Shown piece by piece: positions 1 to 12,535 of a stretch of DNA of 64,000 nt (position 1 is its first letter; every line of letters starts with the position of its first letter). Below the pieces are notes generated by a model. It worked only from the letters and a program-made list of their open reading frames with translations, was not told where the DNA came from and searched no databases. The position numbers and the translations under genes were made by a program. Source of the DNA: Membranipora membranacea (lineage: Eukaryota; Bryozoa; Gymnolaemata; Cheilostomatida; Membraniporidae); contig OU612067.1 in assembly GCA_914767715.1 (NCBI GenBank), positions 30,480,162 through 30,544,161 of the forward strand, in the 5' to 3' direction.

Positions 1-899
1 CTCCCACCTCAGTTAGCAATAGATAGCTTAATTAAGCTATCTAGTTATGAGAGATACGATAGTTAGCTTACATTTAGTCAACCCGCACTAGCTATGATTT
101 ACTCCTGACACGTATGTAGAGCCAATTCATCCAAAGAACAGAACTCAACAAATATCTTGTGAAATTATTGTAGATAGCATGAGCTGTTCAGCTAGCACCG
201 GTAAGAGTCAGATAGAAGGTTGAAAAGAGGCAACATGGGTAATCTGTATTGGTGCGCAACCAGGGAGGGTGGCGCAACACAATATCCCTTTCACCCGGTG
301 GGATGGAGTTGTTCTCTCTTGTTTTATGAGAAAATAACTCTCTAGTGATATGCATGATCAGAACCCTCAAATCATGATCATAAACCACTTTTTATGAGTA
401 GACTTAGAGAACAAAAAATCGACCGGGGAATGAAAATATCTTCACAGGTTGCCCAACTCAGGTTATGTATCATTATGTTAATTGCATGATAATGTGTTCT
501 AGGAATTGAGTGATATACCGTTATCTCGCAATTCAGTGCCTTTTCTACACAGTTTTGTATATATCAAACTCTTCCATGTCATTGTAGTATCTAGACAGCT
601 GGGAATGCACATTCTAGTAATAAGAAGGTTATAGCTGGACATCCAGCAGCGAAGACAGCTCACATGACCACATCACAACTCAACAGAGCGTTCATAAAAT
701 CAGAGTCAGTAGGTACAGGGCAGCCGTACATCAGTCAATACTCTGAGCTGAGATGATGAAGAGAGAGTAAATCATATTAACTGAGCTCTGATGGCCTGGC
801 AGTGGTAGGTCTGATACCCAAAACATATCTAAACTATATATTATGTGATTCTATTATTAGCCCTCAAAAATACCAGACGTTTGGCTTGAAGATGTCATT
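1..899. other. No gene recognised
   Basis: AT-rich sequence downstream of the minus-strand glycine-rich peptide gene. Open frames are short and show no recognisable motif. I see no RNA gene or clear repeat here. Confidence 0.5.
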
Positions 900-905
900 T
901 TTATT
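900..905 (-). terminator. Candidate polyadenylation signal of peptide gene 1
   Basis: The plus strand reads TTTATT, so the minus strand reads AATAAA, 183 nt beyond the stop codon of the minus-strand peptide gene. The distance is similar to the AATAAA 221 nt past the stop of the sister gene. It is placed by motif and position only. Confidence 0.4.
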
Positions 906-1087
906 CATTATATAATATAGGACAATTCCAAAAAGAATTTATATCACATCTTAGATACGAGTTTGTGTGTGCATAAAACAGTATCTAGAGCTTCGATTGA
1001 CATGAATATAAATTAAATTCTGTGTTTAATCTGAATGTTAAAGCAAGAATCCAATATTTTTTAGGATGATGTTTGTGGAGGTGTTAA

Positions 1088-1829
1088 TCAGAATTTAGCT
1101 TTGAATCCTATTCCTGCAGACCCGCCTCCACCACTTCCACCTCTAGGAGAGAATCCACCATACCAGCTGAATCCTCCCCCTCTGGAGGTACCACCCACTC
1201 CGATAGTCCCTCCGTTGCGATGTGAAGCTCCTATCCATGTATTACCTCCTAGCCTAGCTCCAGCTCCGAATCCTCCGAGAACTGGGTTTGTACTCGGTGG
1301 TTGTCCTACCCAGAGAGGGCCGTGATTCAACCTCCTGTAATTAAATAGAAACTAATGCTTTGGTAAAATATTCACAAATGCTCATCAATTTCGTGCATTT
1401 ACTAAAATACATCAAATTACACGAGGTGGTCAAAACCACTTTTACTCATCAACTATAGCTGTAACGACTTGTGCATCTATAGATATAATCTCTTGTCAAC
1501 TGAAATAATCATTCCACCTCTTTCATATTTTTATAAATGACGTTTATGTTCAGTTCAAAAATGTCACCTAGTTGCAATGACTAAGAAATTAATGTGGTTA
1601 AATTGTGAAGGCAAGACAATATGAAATTAATGAAATCATCATCAACGATTTGAGGGCAACTCAAGTGTTTGGTGATAGATCAGTATAACCTAGTTACTTA
1701 CGGTGGAGAAGGTGATGGAACTCCTCTCGGCAAGAACTGACGCTTGACCCTGTGCAAGGTCGTACAATGTGCTGAGTGGAGCACCAGCAAAACAAAGGCA
1801 GCAATAAGCAAACTTCTCAGAATAATCAT
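1088..1829 (-). CDS. Secreted glycine-rich cationic propeptide, copy 1
   Basis: Two exons, 1702-1829 and 1088-1334, joined by a GTAAGT...CAG intron, give 124 residues. Residues 1-22 form a hydrophobic signal peptide ending SAHC. RVKR at 27-30 is a furin-type processing site, predicting a mature peptide of about 94 residues starting with Gln. The mature part has a Pro-rich start (VPSPSPP), then FGP/HGPLW-type and GGNTWIGASHRNGG motifs, and a tail of Gly with scattered Arg, Trp and Tyr. It has no cysteine or acidic residue. The start codon is the first ATG after a TATA box, and the same start is used in the sister gene at 5414-6129, which also has a 128-bp coding exon 1 and the same intron phase. 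A secreted host-defence peptide of the Gly/Pro-rich kind is an inference from composition and processing. A structural or cuticle-like secreted protein is the alternative. I do not recognise a named family. Confidence 0.85.
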
Positions 1830-1839
1830 GATTTCTGTC

Positions 1840-1854
1840 TGTGTGTGTGTGTGT
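1840..1854. repeat. (TG)n microsatellite in the 5' leader of peptide gene 1
   Basis: A run of alternating T and G lies just upstream of the ATG of the minus-strand peptide gene, so it is (CA)n in the predicted leader. The plus-strand sister gene lacks it. Confidence 0.8.
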
Positions 1855-1955
1855 CCGCAGTAGGGAATGAGTTACATGTGTATCAATCTCCTCTGTGTTG
1901 TGATCTGATTTCAGCGATCTTCAGTTGTGATGACTACAAACTGAGATGTTACAGG

Positions 1956-1964
1956 TATTTATAT
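1956..1964 (-). promoter_or_regulatory. TATA box of peptide gene 1
   Basis: The minus strand reads ATATAAATA about 135 nt upstream of the ATG at 1829. The sister gene has TATAAATAG 133 nt before its own ATG. Both also carry TCACTTTTC within about 40 nt upstream of the TATA. The matching geometry supports a shared ancestral core promoter. Confidence 0.65.
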
Positions 1965-1969
1965 GCGAC

Positions 1970-4900
1970 AATTAAGAGGAAAAGAAACCTGAAAAGTGAC
2001 ATGATTGATTGCTTTTCCTCATGGTGCCAGTCTGTTGGGAGAAATACAACCACTATGATGATATAATCTATGGAATTATGCAAGTCCGTAGCTGAACAAT
2101 GGGTTGCATAATAGTGAGCACTCCCACAAGTATTGGGATTTGATGAATCCTTAACTGGCCGACAAGGAAATACCTTGAGTACCTTGGAGGATTATCCTTT
2201 TACCCCTGCAGCTTGATTGCTGATTCATTCTATTGTCACATGCCCAGATGTGATTCAATCCAGGCAACAGAAAAATAAAATTGTACCATAATAGAAAGAG
2301 AAACAATACTTCTCTCGTATACCAGTTTGATTTGGAGGCAAAGTGTTACCTACTGTACCAGAGGGCAGTTGACAGCTAGAATTTTTTATAAATTCGAATG
2401 GATGTCTGTGTTGTAACTGAAGGTATTGGCATCAAAGCAAGATAGGGTTCCATCAGCGTTCAACTCAGTTACCAAACCAATCAAAGCCTACCAATGTCAT
2501 GGACCACAATCATGCAGAAGGTTTTGCATCCGGTTCTTACAAAAAATGTTTGGCAGATTCTCTGTCAATGAACTAAAAATTTTATGGCATGGGGAGCAGA
2601 CTAAAACTCATCGACCCTCTGCGAAAATATTCTTTGAATCTGCGTCTTACACCTTACCTGAACATTCATGACCATTGCTGTGGTGGAAGCTAATTGTAGG
2701 TAATTCCCAATCTCATCGACTGTGAAAGCAAGTAATCATTTTCTTATTTTTGTTAACGGCCTTACAACAGGAATAGTAGCACCTGTCCACCAGGTTCAAA
2801 ATGGGTAACTGGTTAAAATTGATAGTTAGTTTGGTCTATTATAAATAAGTCTATATAATAAAAAAAGGGTCAATTGTTATACAAAGGGTTTAAAATTTAG
2901 TCATTACTTATCAAATATTTCTCATCCACAAAACTTTACTTTATATTTATATTACCTTATACTTTATATTACCTTATATATATAGTTCAAATCCAGGCGA
3001 AGCCAGATATTTATATATCCTCATTTTTACTACTTGGTGGTACATTTTTATTACTACTTTCACCCACTTCATCATTAAATTTCACCTTCACAAACTATAA
3101 ATAACGTGACTTTGTATATATATATATATATTATTTATATACCACCACATCTATACCTTACAAGGTACAACATAAATAACAATAACAGGCATGTGCTATT
3201 CGACAATGCTAGCTTGTGAATTGAGGCTACCCTTATACCTGCTGCAAACAGGCACATAATACGACAACGATACTAAGGCTGTCTACCTCATAGGTGGTAT
3301 GGAAAGGACAGCCATTTTAATTTGCACTTAAATGACATCACCAATTCATCATTAACTCAATCGACAACCTGAGTGGATGTCATCCACACCCCTGAAGTTT
3401 TATGGCATTTATGATTGCGGCATTTTAGTTAAAATTATCAGTTTCAGGATAAAAATGACACCATAGTAACCAGTGTAACAAAATATACACACTTATTTTC
3501 ACTATGAGTGTCTAAACAACAAAAATTAGGGAAACATTCGGGGAGGGGGGGAGGGGAGGCCTGAATAATGGTTTTCTTATCATTATTAATACCACACATT
3601 TAAAACTGATGAGTGGGATCTGATGTCTATATTAGCAACGGCCATCTACTTTGGAACATAAAGCCAGCCACCTGGCTTTATTTGATGGTTTTCCTGAAAC
3701 GAGGATTAATAAAACAACGCTAGACAGATTAATTTTTCTCTCTAAGGGTACGAAGGGCCACCAGTTAAATTGTTGGATCTACGCAATGAAAATTAGGATT
3801 ATTAAAGCAGCTGGCTCTGTATGAATGAGATTGATTAACAGGGAAATACATGCTTGAGATTAATCTGAGATTTGGAGGAAACTGTGGGGGTGAATCATAT
3901 AACCAGCCTGTCAGATCCAGGTATAACAACTCTTACACAATGATCTGTCAGTTAGATTGATTTAATCCGAATGACAAAAAGACTAAACCTTACAGGTAAA
4001 ATTTGAATGAAGGCTTCATTTATAAGAGATAATCTGCTGGTGTGAATCAGAGTTTAGGAGGTTGCAATCAGATCATGAAAGGTATCAGGAACTGCATGAC
4101 ATCAGAGAGGTATGATATCACTGATTTGTTTAACATTTTTCTAGCACATTTGTTGATGGCTGTATGTGTAGCCGCCTGACATCTTCTAATGCAGCCACAG
4201 TCAATGAAAAATTGCATGGCATGCTAAAATACAAGGTGAATAACTGAGGAAACATGACCCAGACCTTTATAGGCTCCATTTGTTAATAATTTCTGCCGCC
4301 AAAGCAACGCTAAAGTCAATAAAATTTATACCCACAAAATGCAGTGTTTTGTTTGCTACAATTTGTGTTTCCTTTGATCGTGAGAAGAAAACTCAGCTAT
4401 ATAAACACACTCACAAACCATGGCATGCTGTGTTAATGGCTAACTCCATAGGTCTAGATGGGCAGAGAAGAGTTGATAATATATCCCTAGGCTAGACGAT
4501 AGAGATTGTGTCACACATTCACACTTATGAGTTCATTTTGATGCAGAAAAATTGTTGAGAAAAGAGAAGTCTTAACAGCGCACTTTCTGAGGGAGCTTTT
4601 ATTATAAGACACTCGTGATGTAGTGTGCTGAGGGATGTGTATTCTAAAGGTCCACAAAGCTCTTAGCAGACAGATGAATTGCAACCATCCAATGACAGAT
4701 ATAGATAAATGTGCACTCTCTTAGATCAAACAATGATATCATTGCAATAGTAATGAGCACAAATTTGTGCTCAATTTTTATAGATTTATTTACGACTGTT
4801 TAGCTTTTTTAGTTTTCGGATGACTGAATGTTTGAATGCACAAACATTTTTGCCAGTTGAGTTTTGAGTTGATTTAAAGCAATTTGGTTGAGTTTTATTT

Positions 4901-5280
4901 CTTTTGCTCAAACCTGTTTGGAAATGGCCAATGTTTTCCTACTACGATGGCTTTTAGCTAAAGAATGTCTGTCAAGCCATAATTACCCTGTTACAAGTTT
5001 AAGTGATTTTACTTTGCTGTAGCTTTCCTTGATGTGTACTTATCTGATAAATTGAAGCTTAAAATATTTTTTGAGTGATTTATGGTAATTTTGTGCCATG
5101 GATTTCAATAGGGGGGAGGGCTCATCCTTGAATACAGGATGCATTTCCTCGTGAACCATGCGAGGATTTGAGGTTAAGGGAAAGCGTTAAATTAGCATTC
5201 ATTGTTTGTAGTTGCTGAGTTACATTGATATGAGTGTTTGTTTCCTTGTCCTGTGAATCACTTTTCCTAGTAAATTTTCA
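1970..5280. other. Intergenic DNA between the two divergent peptide genes
   Basis: About 3.3 kb with no recognisable gene. It contains a (TA)n run at 3115-3130, a G-rich tract near 3540-3560 and AT-rich low-complexity sequence near 2930-3160. Because the two peptide genes point away from each other, regulatory sequence for both should lie at its two ends. Confidence 0.55.
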
Positions 5281-5289
5281 TATAAATAG
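5281..5289 (+). promoter_or_regulatory. TATA box of peptide gene 2
   Basis: TATAAATAG lies 133 nt before the ATG at 5414, with TCACTTTTC about 18 nt further upstream. The sister gene on the other strand has the same order and spacing, which supports these being real core promoter elements. Confidence 0.65.
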
Positions 5290-5413
5290 ATGAAGCTACA
5301 TGAGCAGAACATCAAAACACAGGAAAGCACTGATGTTCTGAGATCAGATCAGAACAAAACAAACCAGTTATAGATATATCATCCTTTCCTCCCAGAATAC
5401 AGAGACAGGTACT

Positions 5414-6129
5414 ATGATCATACTGAGAAGTTTGCTGATTGCTGTCTTAGTTTTACTGGTGATAGAATCAGCACAATGCACGACCTTACACAGAGTAAAG
5501 CGTCAGTTCTTACCCTCAGGAGTTCCAACTCCGCCCCCACCGTAAGTACACAAGGTTATATGGAAACAGGGTTATGTGGAAACGAGGTTATGTGGCATTA
5601 CCATTGAAGAGTTTTAGTTATAAATATTCAATTCGGTTTCCTTCGGAAATTTTCAATGATAATTTCACAAAATCATACCCGTCATGCTTCTAGTTTTAAT
5701 CGACAAGTTACATTGCGACCACCGTCTCAACTAGTCATGTCTCAGACAGGAGGACGAATGATCATGCTGTGACTTTCTTTTAGTCCTGTGGCATCAACAA
5801 CTGCCTTAAACTTGACGTTGATGGGCTAAATTTATTTAGAATTGTTCAACCAATGATATCCATTTCATTTTTATCGTAGGAGGCTGAGCTTTGGCCCTCT
5901 CTGGGCAGGGAGACCACCGAGTACGAACCCCTTCATTGGTAACTTAGCAGCTGGTACTAGACTCGGAGGGAACACATGGCTCGGAGCTTCTCATCAGAAC
6001 GGGGGATCTGTAGGAATCGGAGGTACATCGAGAGGGGGCGGAGTGAACTGGTATGGAGGATACCAGAGGAATGGTGGTATTGACGGACGAGGATTAGGAG
6101 GTGTGGGAGTACGATTCAATTTCAAATAG
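5414..6129 (+). CDS. Secreted glycine-rich cationic propeptide, copy 2
   Basis: Exons 5414-5541 and 5880-6129 are joined by a GTAAGT...TAG intron and give 125 residues. Residues 1-22 are a signal peptide ending SAQC. RVKR at 27-30 is a proprotein convertase site, and cleavage would free a 95-residue peptide starting QFLPSG. The mature region has a proline run (VPTPPPP), GPLWAGRPPSTNP, RLGGNTWLGASHQNGG and GGTSRGGGVNWYGG, then Gly with spaced Arg and a basic end. It has no cysteine, one Asp and about eight basic residues. Copy 1 at 1088-1829 matches it through the signal peptide, the RVKR site and the core motifs, so the pair is an inverted duplication. An antimicrobial role is inferred from the cationic Gly/Pro-rich composition and processing. 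I cannot assign it to attacin, hymenoptaecin or another named family by eye. Confidence 0.88.
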
Positions 6130-6349
6130 AGAAGCCAATTATTATAATTTAATCAAATTCATTTTTAAACCGTCATATTACACTCAATGTTTTTTACTTA
6201 AGTCGATTGAAAAAAGTTGCCAGATTACATATAGCATGATGTTGACCATTCAAGTAATAGCATTTATCTCATATTTAAATCATAACCAAGCACATAAATA
6301 ATGTACCAGATCACCAGTTTACTTTTTTTTTCAATCATCTAATGCGATG

Positions 6350-6355
6350 AATAAA
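6350..6355 (+). terminator. Candidate polyadenylation signal of peptide gene 2
   Basis: AATAAA lies 221 nt after the TAG stop of the plus-strand peptide gene, in AT-rich sequence. It is assigned by motif and distance only. Confidence 0.5.
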
Positions 6356-6359
6356 GTGT

Positions 6360-9310
6360 AAACCTGCCTTATGACACTTTGTATTATTGACTTTATTAAT
6401 CCATATCACAATATAATCTGCTAAAATAATTGAAACAATATTATTATCTGAAGGAATAAGGTCAGTTTAATTACATTTACTGCACAATCCGGTTTAACTT
6501 CGGCGATTCATATATTTCCCAAACTTCCAGGTTTCCGGACATGTTTGTGTGGACATAGATAGTAAGTATTTACTTTCGGAAATGATCCAACAGATCGATA
6601 AATAGATCTGTTATTAGATTGTCATATTGACACCGTTTGAAACTTTGATTCTTTGCGGGAGGAAACTAAAAGAAATATTTTCGTCTTCATCTCTGGCATA
6701 GATAAATGATTACATGGGGTACTGTAGCAGGAATTTAAAATATGTAACATTAATCTGATGGAAAATTGATTGCAGTATTCTTCATTCTTTGATTAACCTA
6801 AAAATTTAAGTCTAGGTTTAAGCCATTTTTGTTAAAATATTTAAAAGTGTGTCACGTTGTTTCTGTGTGCAGAAATAGTGCCAAAGTTCCATGATGGCCA
6901 TGATGTAAGATGAAATATGTACTATCAAGCTTTGTATAGAAATGGTCCGTTTTCTCAATAGAAGGTTCAAATTGTTTGAATTTAGAAAAAACATAAAAAC
7001 ATAACTTTCCAAAAATGTTGTACCAGCAACTTAATTTTGCCTCATTGACTAGATGCTTGCCATGTTTCTTGCTGTGACTGGTTTCATTTGCTAAGCCCAG
7101 CTTCTTCCATAACATAAAATACCAAAAATGGCAGCTTCCACACTCGAAAATTTGGAAATATATTGCTGTTGAGCTATGAAAATAGGCATCAGGGAAAAGC
7201 GGCTGGTGGTAATTCGCTGGCAAACAGATTCCATAAGTTGCTCTCATATTGAAATTTTGCTTGATATAAATTTGCTTTATCTAGGGGCTTACTTTATACC
7301 AAAGTTTCATTCCCTCTACACATCATGCGATATGGTGGTCACTGGTGGCCAAATATGGGTGAATGTTTATAAGACATGTTGTGAAGGTGGTATAGGGGTT
7401 GGTTGGCGAGGCAGTACTTTGATGATGATAAGCCACCTTGATGCATGAGGCCTAGTGCATAAACCAAGACCATCTTAAACAAAAATAGGAAATATTCTGA
7501 TTCTGATTCCGATTAACCTGTCTTGACATTGACAGCTTGCCAAGACAGGATAGTTTTCCATATACATCTGATGTGTTGCAACAAACAGAGAGGCGGAGTT
7601 GCCCCACTAATCTCAAGCTAAGGACAACTCCAAAAGATTTACTCGATCAAACCAAGGAGTTGTAGACCTACAACTCCTTGATCACACTTTCAGCTGCACT
7701 AATTACATTAGCGGGTCTTCTTTTGCCATTTACACCTGAGAAAAGCATTGATTGAATTTCAGAAAAGAATTCCAATACACCAACAAAACCTTCTAGTTTA
7801 GCAACTGTGGTGATCCTCTGCCCTTGGATTCAGTTCTTCCTTTCCCTCATTCTTCCGATGGTAGTGGGTTTCAACAGGATATAATCTTTGAGTCAATATA
7901 GTACTGAAAGTAAAGGTAGCTAGGTTTTGCAGGCATGTCTAATAAATAATAGTAGTAATTGTAATTTAATTACTTTTAGTTTCAGCAAGGAATAATAACT
8001 ACTAGTACTAGCTACTAGGAGTAACAGGGGTTGCCTTTTAGTTGGCGACAGCAACAAAACCTGACAAATATATGGATGATGACATTTGTCAGTTATCATT
8101 ACCACGATTGAATAAATTGCAAAGATAGCCTAGATGAAAAAATTAAATTGATACATACAAGTATACAGATAGATTGAGATATGGTATTGTATGTTATGTC
8201 AAGGAGCTACACAAACTAGCACAGGCCTTCTTTAGTTGGTGCAAGTCCAGTGGTCGAGGCCTCACCCAGCGGGCAATTAGTTGTCTTAACTGAGTTGGAA
8301 AGAGGTTACCAGAAGAGGCCGAACACTGTTGCCAATTGTATGCCATATGGACCGGTGGAAGAGGTTGCCAAAAGGGATTTTTAGCAACCTCTTCAAGAAG
8401 TTAAATATAAGTTTTATATCCTTCTCAGGGAAGGATATAACAGGGATATCTCTATCCAATATTAAAATTGAATAGTTCATTTATTTGCTATATATATTTA
8501 TTTATTATGTTACTCATAAGGCCTGTAGAGGAGGGAGTCTGGGCAGGGAGTACTGTCTGAGTGGGTCTGCTGTAGGAGGCTTCTGCCATGCTTAGAGCAT
8601 TTAGCCTAAGAGTGTAAAGACTCAGCTGGAATCAATGATTCTTGCAACAACAAATGTATCCTTCCATCACCACCACTTTTTGTGTTGAGTGGCAAGTGGT
8701 GCCAGAAGCAGTTGATTCAATCAATGGCCACATATTTGCCTATTTCAAATTTCTTGGATGTGATACTGGTTCACAGGAATAAAATAGGGATGCTGATTTC
8801 TCATTTGGTTGTTTGGTGTCTGGGTGTAGAGAATTCTCGAATATGATCAATCAGCTAGGGGAGATAAATGCTACTTTGGTCTGCAAATTACATCGACCTC
8901 GCATTGACAACCATTTTTACACTCAGCCTAGACTTCTGTGTGCCATTGAAAACAGTGATGGATAAACTGTTCTCATGCTGGAGCCATACTAATAGATGGT
9001 ATATACATTATAATTTAAGTGTTAGCTAAGCTTTGTCAGTCCAGAAAATTATTTCTGCAACCGCCAACGGCAAGAAAATAAAGTATAAAAGCAGAAGCAT
9101 CTAAAACCACTTTTATCTGTTGCTGGGAAATGGGGATATGTGGCTCCCTCTGGCATACATATCAAAGACAGGTGATGTCAGAGGATATTGGCCAACAAAA
9201 AATCTGCCCATTGGCAACCTCTTCAGAAGGTTGCTGGCTAAGCCTTGCCGGCTGGGCAGAGTCAGCCACTGGACTACAGCCAAGCCCAAAATTAGGAAAT
9301 GCAGGATACC
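6360..9310. other. No gene recognised
   Basis: Intergenic sequence with only short open frames on both strands. The one distinct structure is a near-perfect 28-bp palindrome at 7653-7680 (13-bp arms starting CAAGGAGTTGTAG, 2-nt loop). It may be the end of an old inverted-repeat element. Confidence 0.5.
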
Positions 9311-9315
9311 ATCAT

Positions 9316-10215
9316 CTACACCACTGCAGACCAATCAGCTCATCAAGGACTTGAAGAACCTGGAGGCATGGGAACAGGGAGCTAGGATGGAGTCAGTTCC
9401 ACCCTGCCAAATGCGAGATAATGAGATTCAGCCAAAAGAGAAACAGGACAACTCTACCGCCATACAGGTTGCATAACCAGATTATCCCAGTGACCAAGAC
9501 CATCAAATAATTGGGAGTAAATATCCAGCATGACCTCAAATGGTGGACACATACAGACTACATCACCAACAAAGCATCAACAACGCTAGGCTTCGTCAGG
9601 AGAACAGTTCCACCTCAGTCTATACAGCTCAGATTAGGACCTACAAACAGCTAGTACAGCCGTGCTAGAGTATGCCTTGTGCTCGTGGGATCCCCTTCCT
9701 AAGACTCTTGTCACCAAGATTGAAGCTGTACAAAGAAGATCTGCTCACATGGTATTTAATATACCACGCATCAGCACAGCCTCAACTGCAGGTATGCTAG
9801 AAGGACTTGACTTGGAACCTCTTGAAGATCGACGGCAATGGAGACGTATTGGCCTGTTTAGGGCAATGCACTACCAAGAGATCAAATCACCAATATCGGA
9901 GTATACAACACCATCAGACTGCCAAAAGAGTACTCGCCGACATGGCCTCCAATATAATGTCGAGCATCACAAGACCAAAGCTCACATGTCCGCCTTCTTT
10001 GTGTGTACCAGTAAAGCATAGAATAACTTAGACCCTGAGGACCGTCTTCTCTGTCCCCCTGGCTAGCTACCCAACGCCCTACCCTGGTATGCCCGGTATC
10101 CTGACCTCGGACTGAAATACCGACTAACGGAGTGCCACATTACCAAAGTCTTCAACCCTATGAAGCGGTTATCATGCCCACTAAGAAGGGAAACTGAAAC
10201 CAGGCACTAGCAATA
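9316..10215 (+). pseudogene. Non-LTR reverse transcriptase C-terminal remnant
   Basis: Plus-strand frames, read with shifts, follow the typical 3' part of a Jockey/CR1/L2-type ORF2. First comes a segment like LIKDLKNLEAWEQ. Then LGVNIQHDLKWWTHTDYI follows near 9510-9560, where the family usually has KYLGV...LxWxxH. Next is VLEYALCSWDP with EAVQRRSAHMV at about 9664-9755. The last stretch, about 9780-10060, resembles the conserved tail, with a TAG where Trp is expected near 10020. The frame breaks at least twice and there is an in-frame TAA before LGV. The endonuclease and the RT catalytic part are absent, so this is a 5'-truncated, dead copy. Confidence 0.75.
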
Positions 10216-10219
10216 TGAA

Positions 10220-12520
10220 TATGATAGTCACAGCTTAGGCCTACCAACCTCCGTACTAGTCAGTTGGTGGGCACACACATATTTAATATATTCTTAACTA
10301 AGTTCGGATATATGTATAGTTACATTGCTTCTTCTCTCTGAATTGGATCGTTACGAGGTCATTATTACCAACTTGTAACTTGACTCTTCATTGATAACAA
10401 ACTAATAGGCCTATTGAAATTTATTGACTTGTCTGTTCTGTTCAATGAATTCTGGAGGGAATTCATAGCGGATGCTTGATAACTTAAACTAGTGCCATAA
10501 TGATTACCGCTAATAGGGGTATTATACTACATAATAATACAATATTTTGATTCTTGTACGTAAGTTACTTAACGTGATATATCGCTTATTAAAACTTTTT
10601 AATATTGTATTGGTGATCATGTCTAATAATTATTTTCACAGTTGAAACCTCCCAAATATTTGACGTTGAGTCGCAGTGACCTCTGGTGTTTATTTTGGGG
10701 CAAAAAGTGCCCTTTTCAAATTGAGCCCTCTGTGCCTTTTTTTTGAGGTATTTGATTAGTTTATGCTTTCATCATATAGAGGAGGCATGGCACTAACTGG
10801 AGGAGTGACATTTTAGTGAAACTTAATGATTTTAGGCCTCCTGTCTTTGAGACTTGAAATTGATTTTTGCGATAGTAATAGGGCCATTTCTGACCCCTCA
10901 TTACATGCGACCCCAATAATGCAAAAACTGGAATTTCCAACTTATTATACCATTTTGGTCTTGTACTGTCACTTCCATCAATAATCTTACCACTCTACAG
11001 ATCCTGGTTGTCACAACTGTAACAGATAATAACCCAAATTTCAACTAATTTAGTTCAAAATTTTCCAACCAAAATTCAAAATCCAAATTCTGAAAGATGA
11101 CAAATTTGTTGTTGTCAGCATGATGAACAGCAGGAGATTGTCCAGGTTTCGATCGAAGCAATTGTTGATTATGGCTTTACATCTTGAGATATTTGGATTT
11201 TTGTGGCTAAACCAGCTTTATTTGGTCCAAAACATGCACTCCTCTCCAGCCAAAAAGCTAAAAATAGGTTAAAGAACATGTATACACATTAGCTTCCATC
11301 AAACTAGAGAGTATTTCCGAGGTTTTGTCATTGGCGTTTGATAATAAATTCAATAGTTGAGAAGTTATGAACATAAACATTCCTCTTTCAATGCTAAACA
11401 ATCACCAAAAAAAGGTGATCCATTGCTGTACACAATGTGCTTTGCATGTAACACTGCATAAATTTTCATCACGCTTTTGCATAACGTAATTTACTGCATC
11501 ATTTTGCCCTTTGCTGCCTATATGTTTTCAATGTATTTTAGTTAATGTACAATTAATCAAGTAGGAAACATGCGATTTAAAAAAAATTGCGACATTAAAC
11601 ATAAGTCAGACTACTGGCAACGTGTCAGTGAAGGAATTTTTGAGATGAAACTTAAAAGGCGATGTATCACGTTGAGCTAGATCAGAACGGCAGGGTGGGG
11701 AAAGAGACGAGGGTTCCAGTCTGTGTGGTATGGTCATATTAGGATGAAATGTAAGCTTATGTTGTAATCCTGAAGTAAAATTGTAGGTCGAAGGCCATGC
11801 AGGGAAAAGTCATCAGACAAATTAATAGCAGCTTTACTGCAGCAGTGTTTCGCATAGGCTTAGACGTAAAAAGGCGTATGTTGTAGAAAGTATATCATAG
11901 TCATGGGTTCCAAGTCAAGTCTCTCCAACATTGTCTTATAGTTTGGGTTTGGTTGACACGTGGGATCTGACCTCTGATCATCTTATTTTTTGCACAGCTC
12001 AGTGCGACAAGTAAGGTCCAAGTTGTTATTACTGGGAGCGGGATGTATATTCATATACAGGTAACAGGCCACACAAATTTGTTGTTTACCTTCATCCTTA
12101 TACAGCTAGAAATTCAGTAGGAATGGCTAGTCGTTAGAAGCTTAGAGTGATAGAGTCATTAATGTATAATATGGACAACGCTGGTCTGATGACCAATCGT
12201 TTACAGTGCAGGAGGCTTAACTCAAACTGCTAATGATACTCTCCGAGTTAGAAGGGCCCTGGACAATCAATGATCATAGGAAGCCGTCAACTGTGATTTA
12301 TTAACTTAGGCATTTAAAAATAAATGCAGTGTACCACCTAAGTACAGCGTGGTGTTGCTATGTTGTGTGTCTCTATTTTTAGGATACGTTAGAGTAGGGC
12401 CGATAATGTCTCAACGATTTGTATGCGAAAAGCTGCTATATTCTTTTCTCTGTGCGCTTCACAGTAATTTATAGGTTGTAATTCTCTATAGGACTATTAT
12501 GTTTCTTTCTTTTTGCCAGG
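10220..12520. other. No gene recognised
   Basis: About 2.3 kb of AT-rich intergenic sequence upstream of the ankyrin gene. No open frame has a recognisable domain. The polypyrimidine and CAG at about 12505-12521 look like a splice acceptor just before the first coding exon of the next gene, so a 5' non-coding exon may lie in this stretch. Confidence 0.45.
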
Positions 12521-12535
12521 AATGATAACGAAGAC

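Noticed and set aside
1101-1325. Proline-rich plus-strand frame
   Set aside because: Exact antisense of the glycine-rich exon. The minus strand has the splice sites, signal peptide exon and a paralogue.
5414-6129. Attacin or hymenoptaecin gene
   Set aside because: Gly-rich and processed alike, but I cannot align the defining motifs. Kept as an unnamed family.
6852-7247. 131-codon minus-strand frame
   Set aside because: No recognisable domain, no splice pattern and composition typical of chance frames in AT-rich DNA.
9113-9334. Minus-strand frame of 73 codons
   Set aside because: Borders the plus-strand reverse transcriptase remnant and shows no motif.
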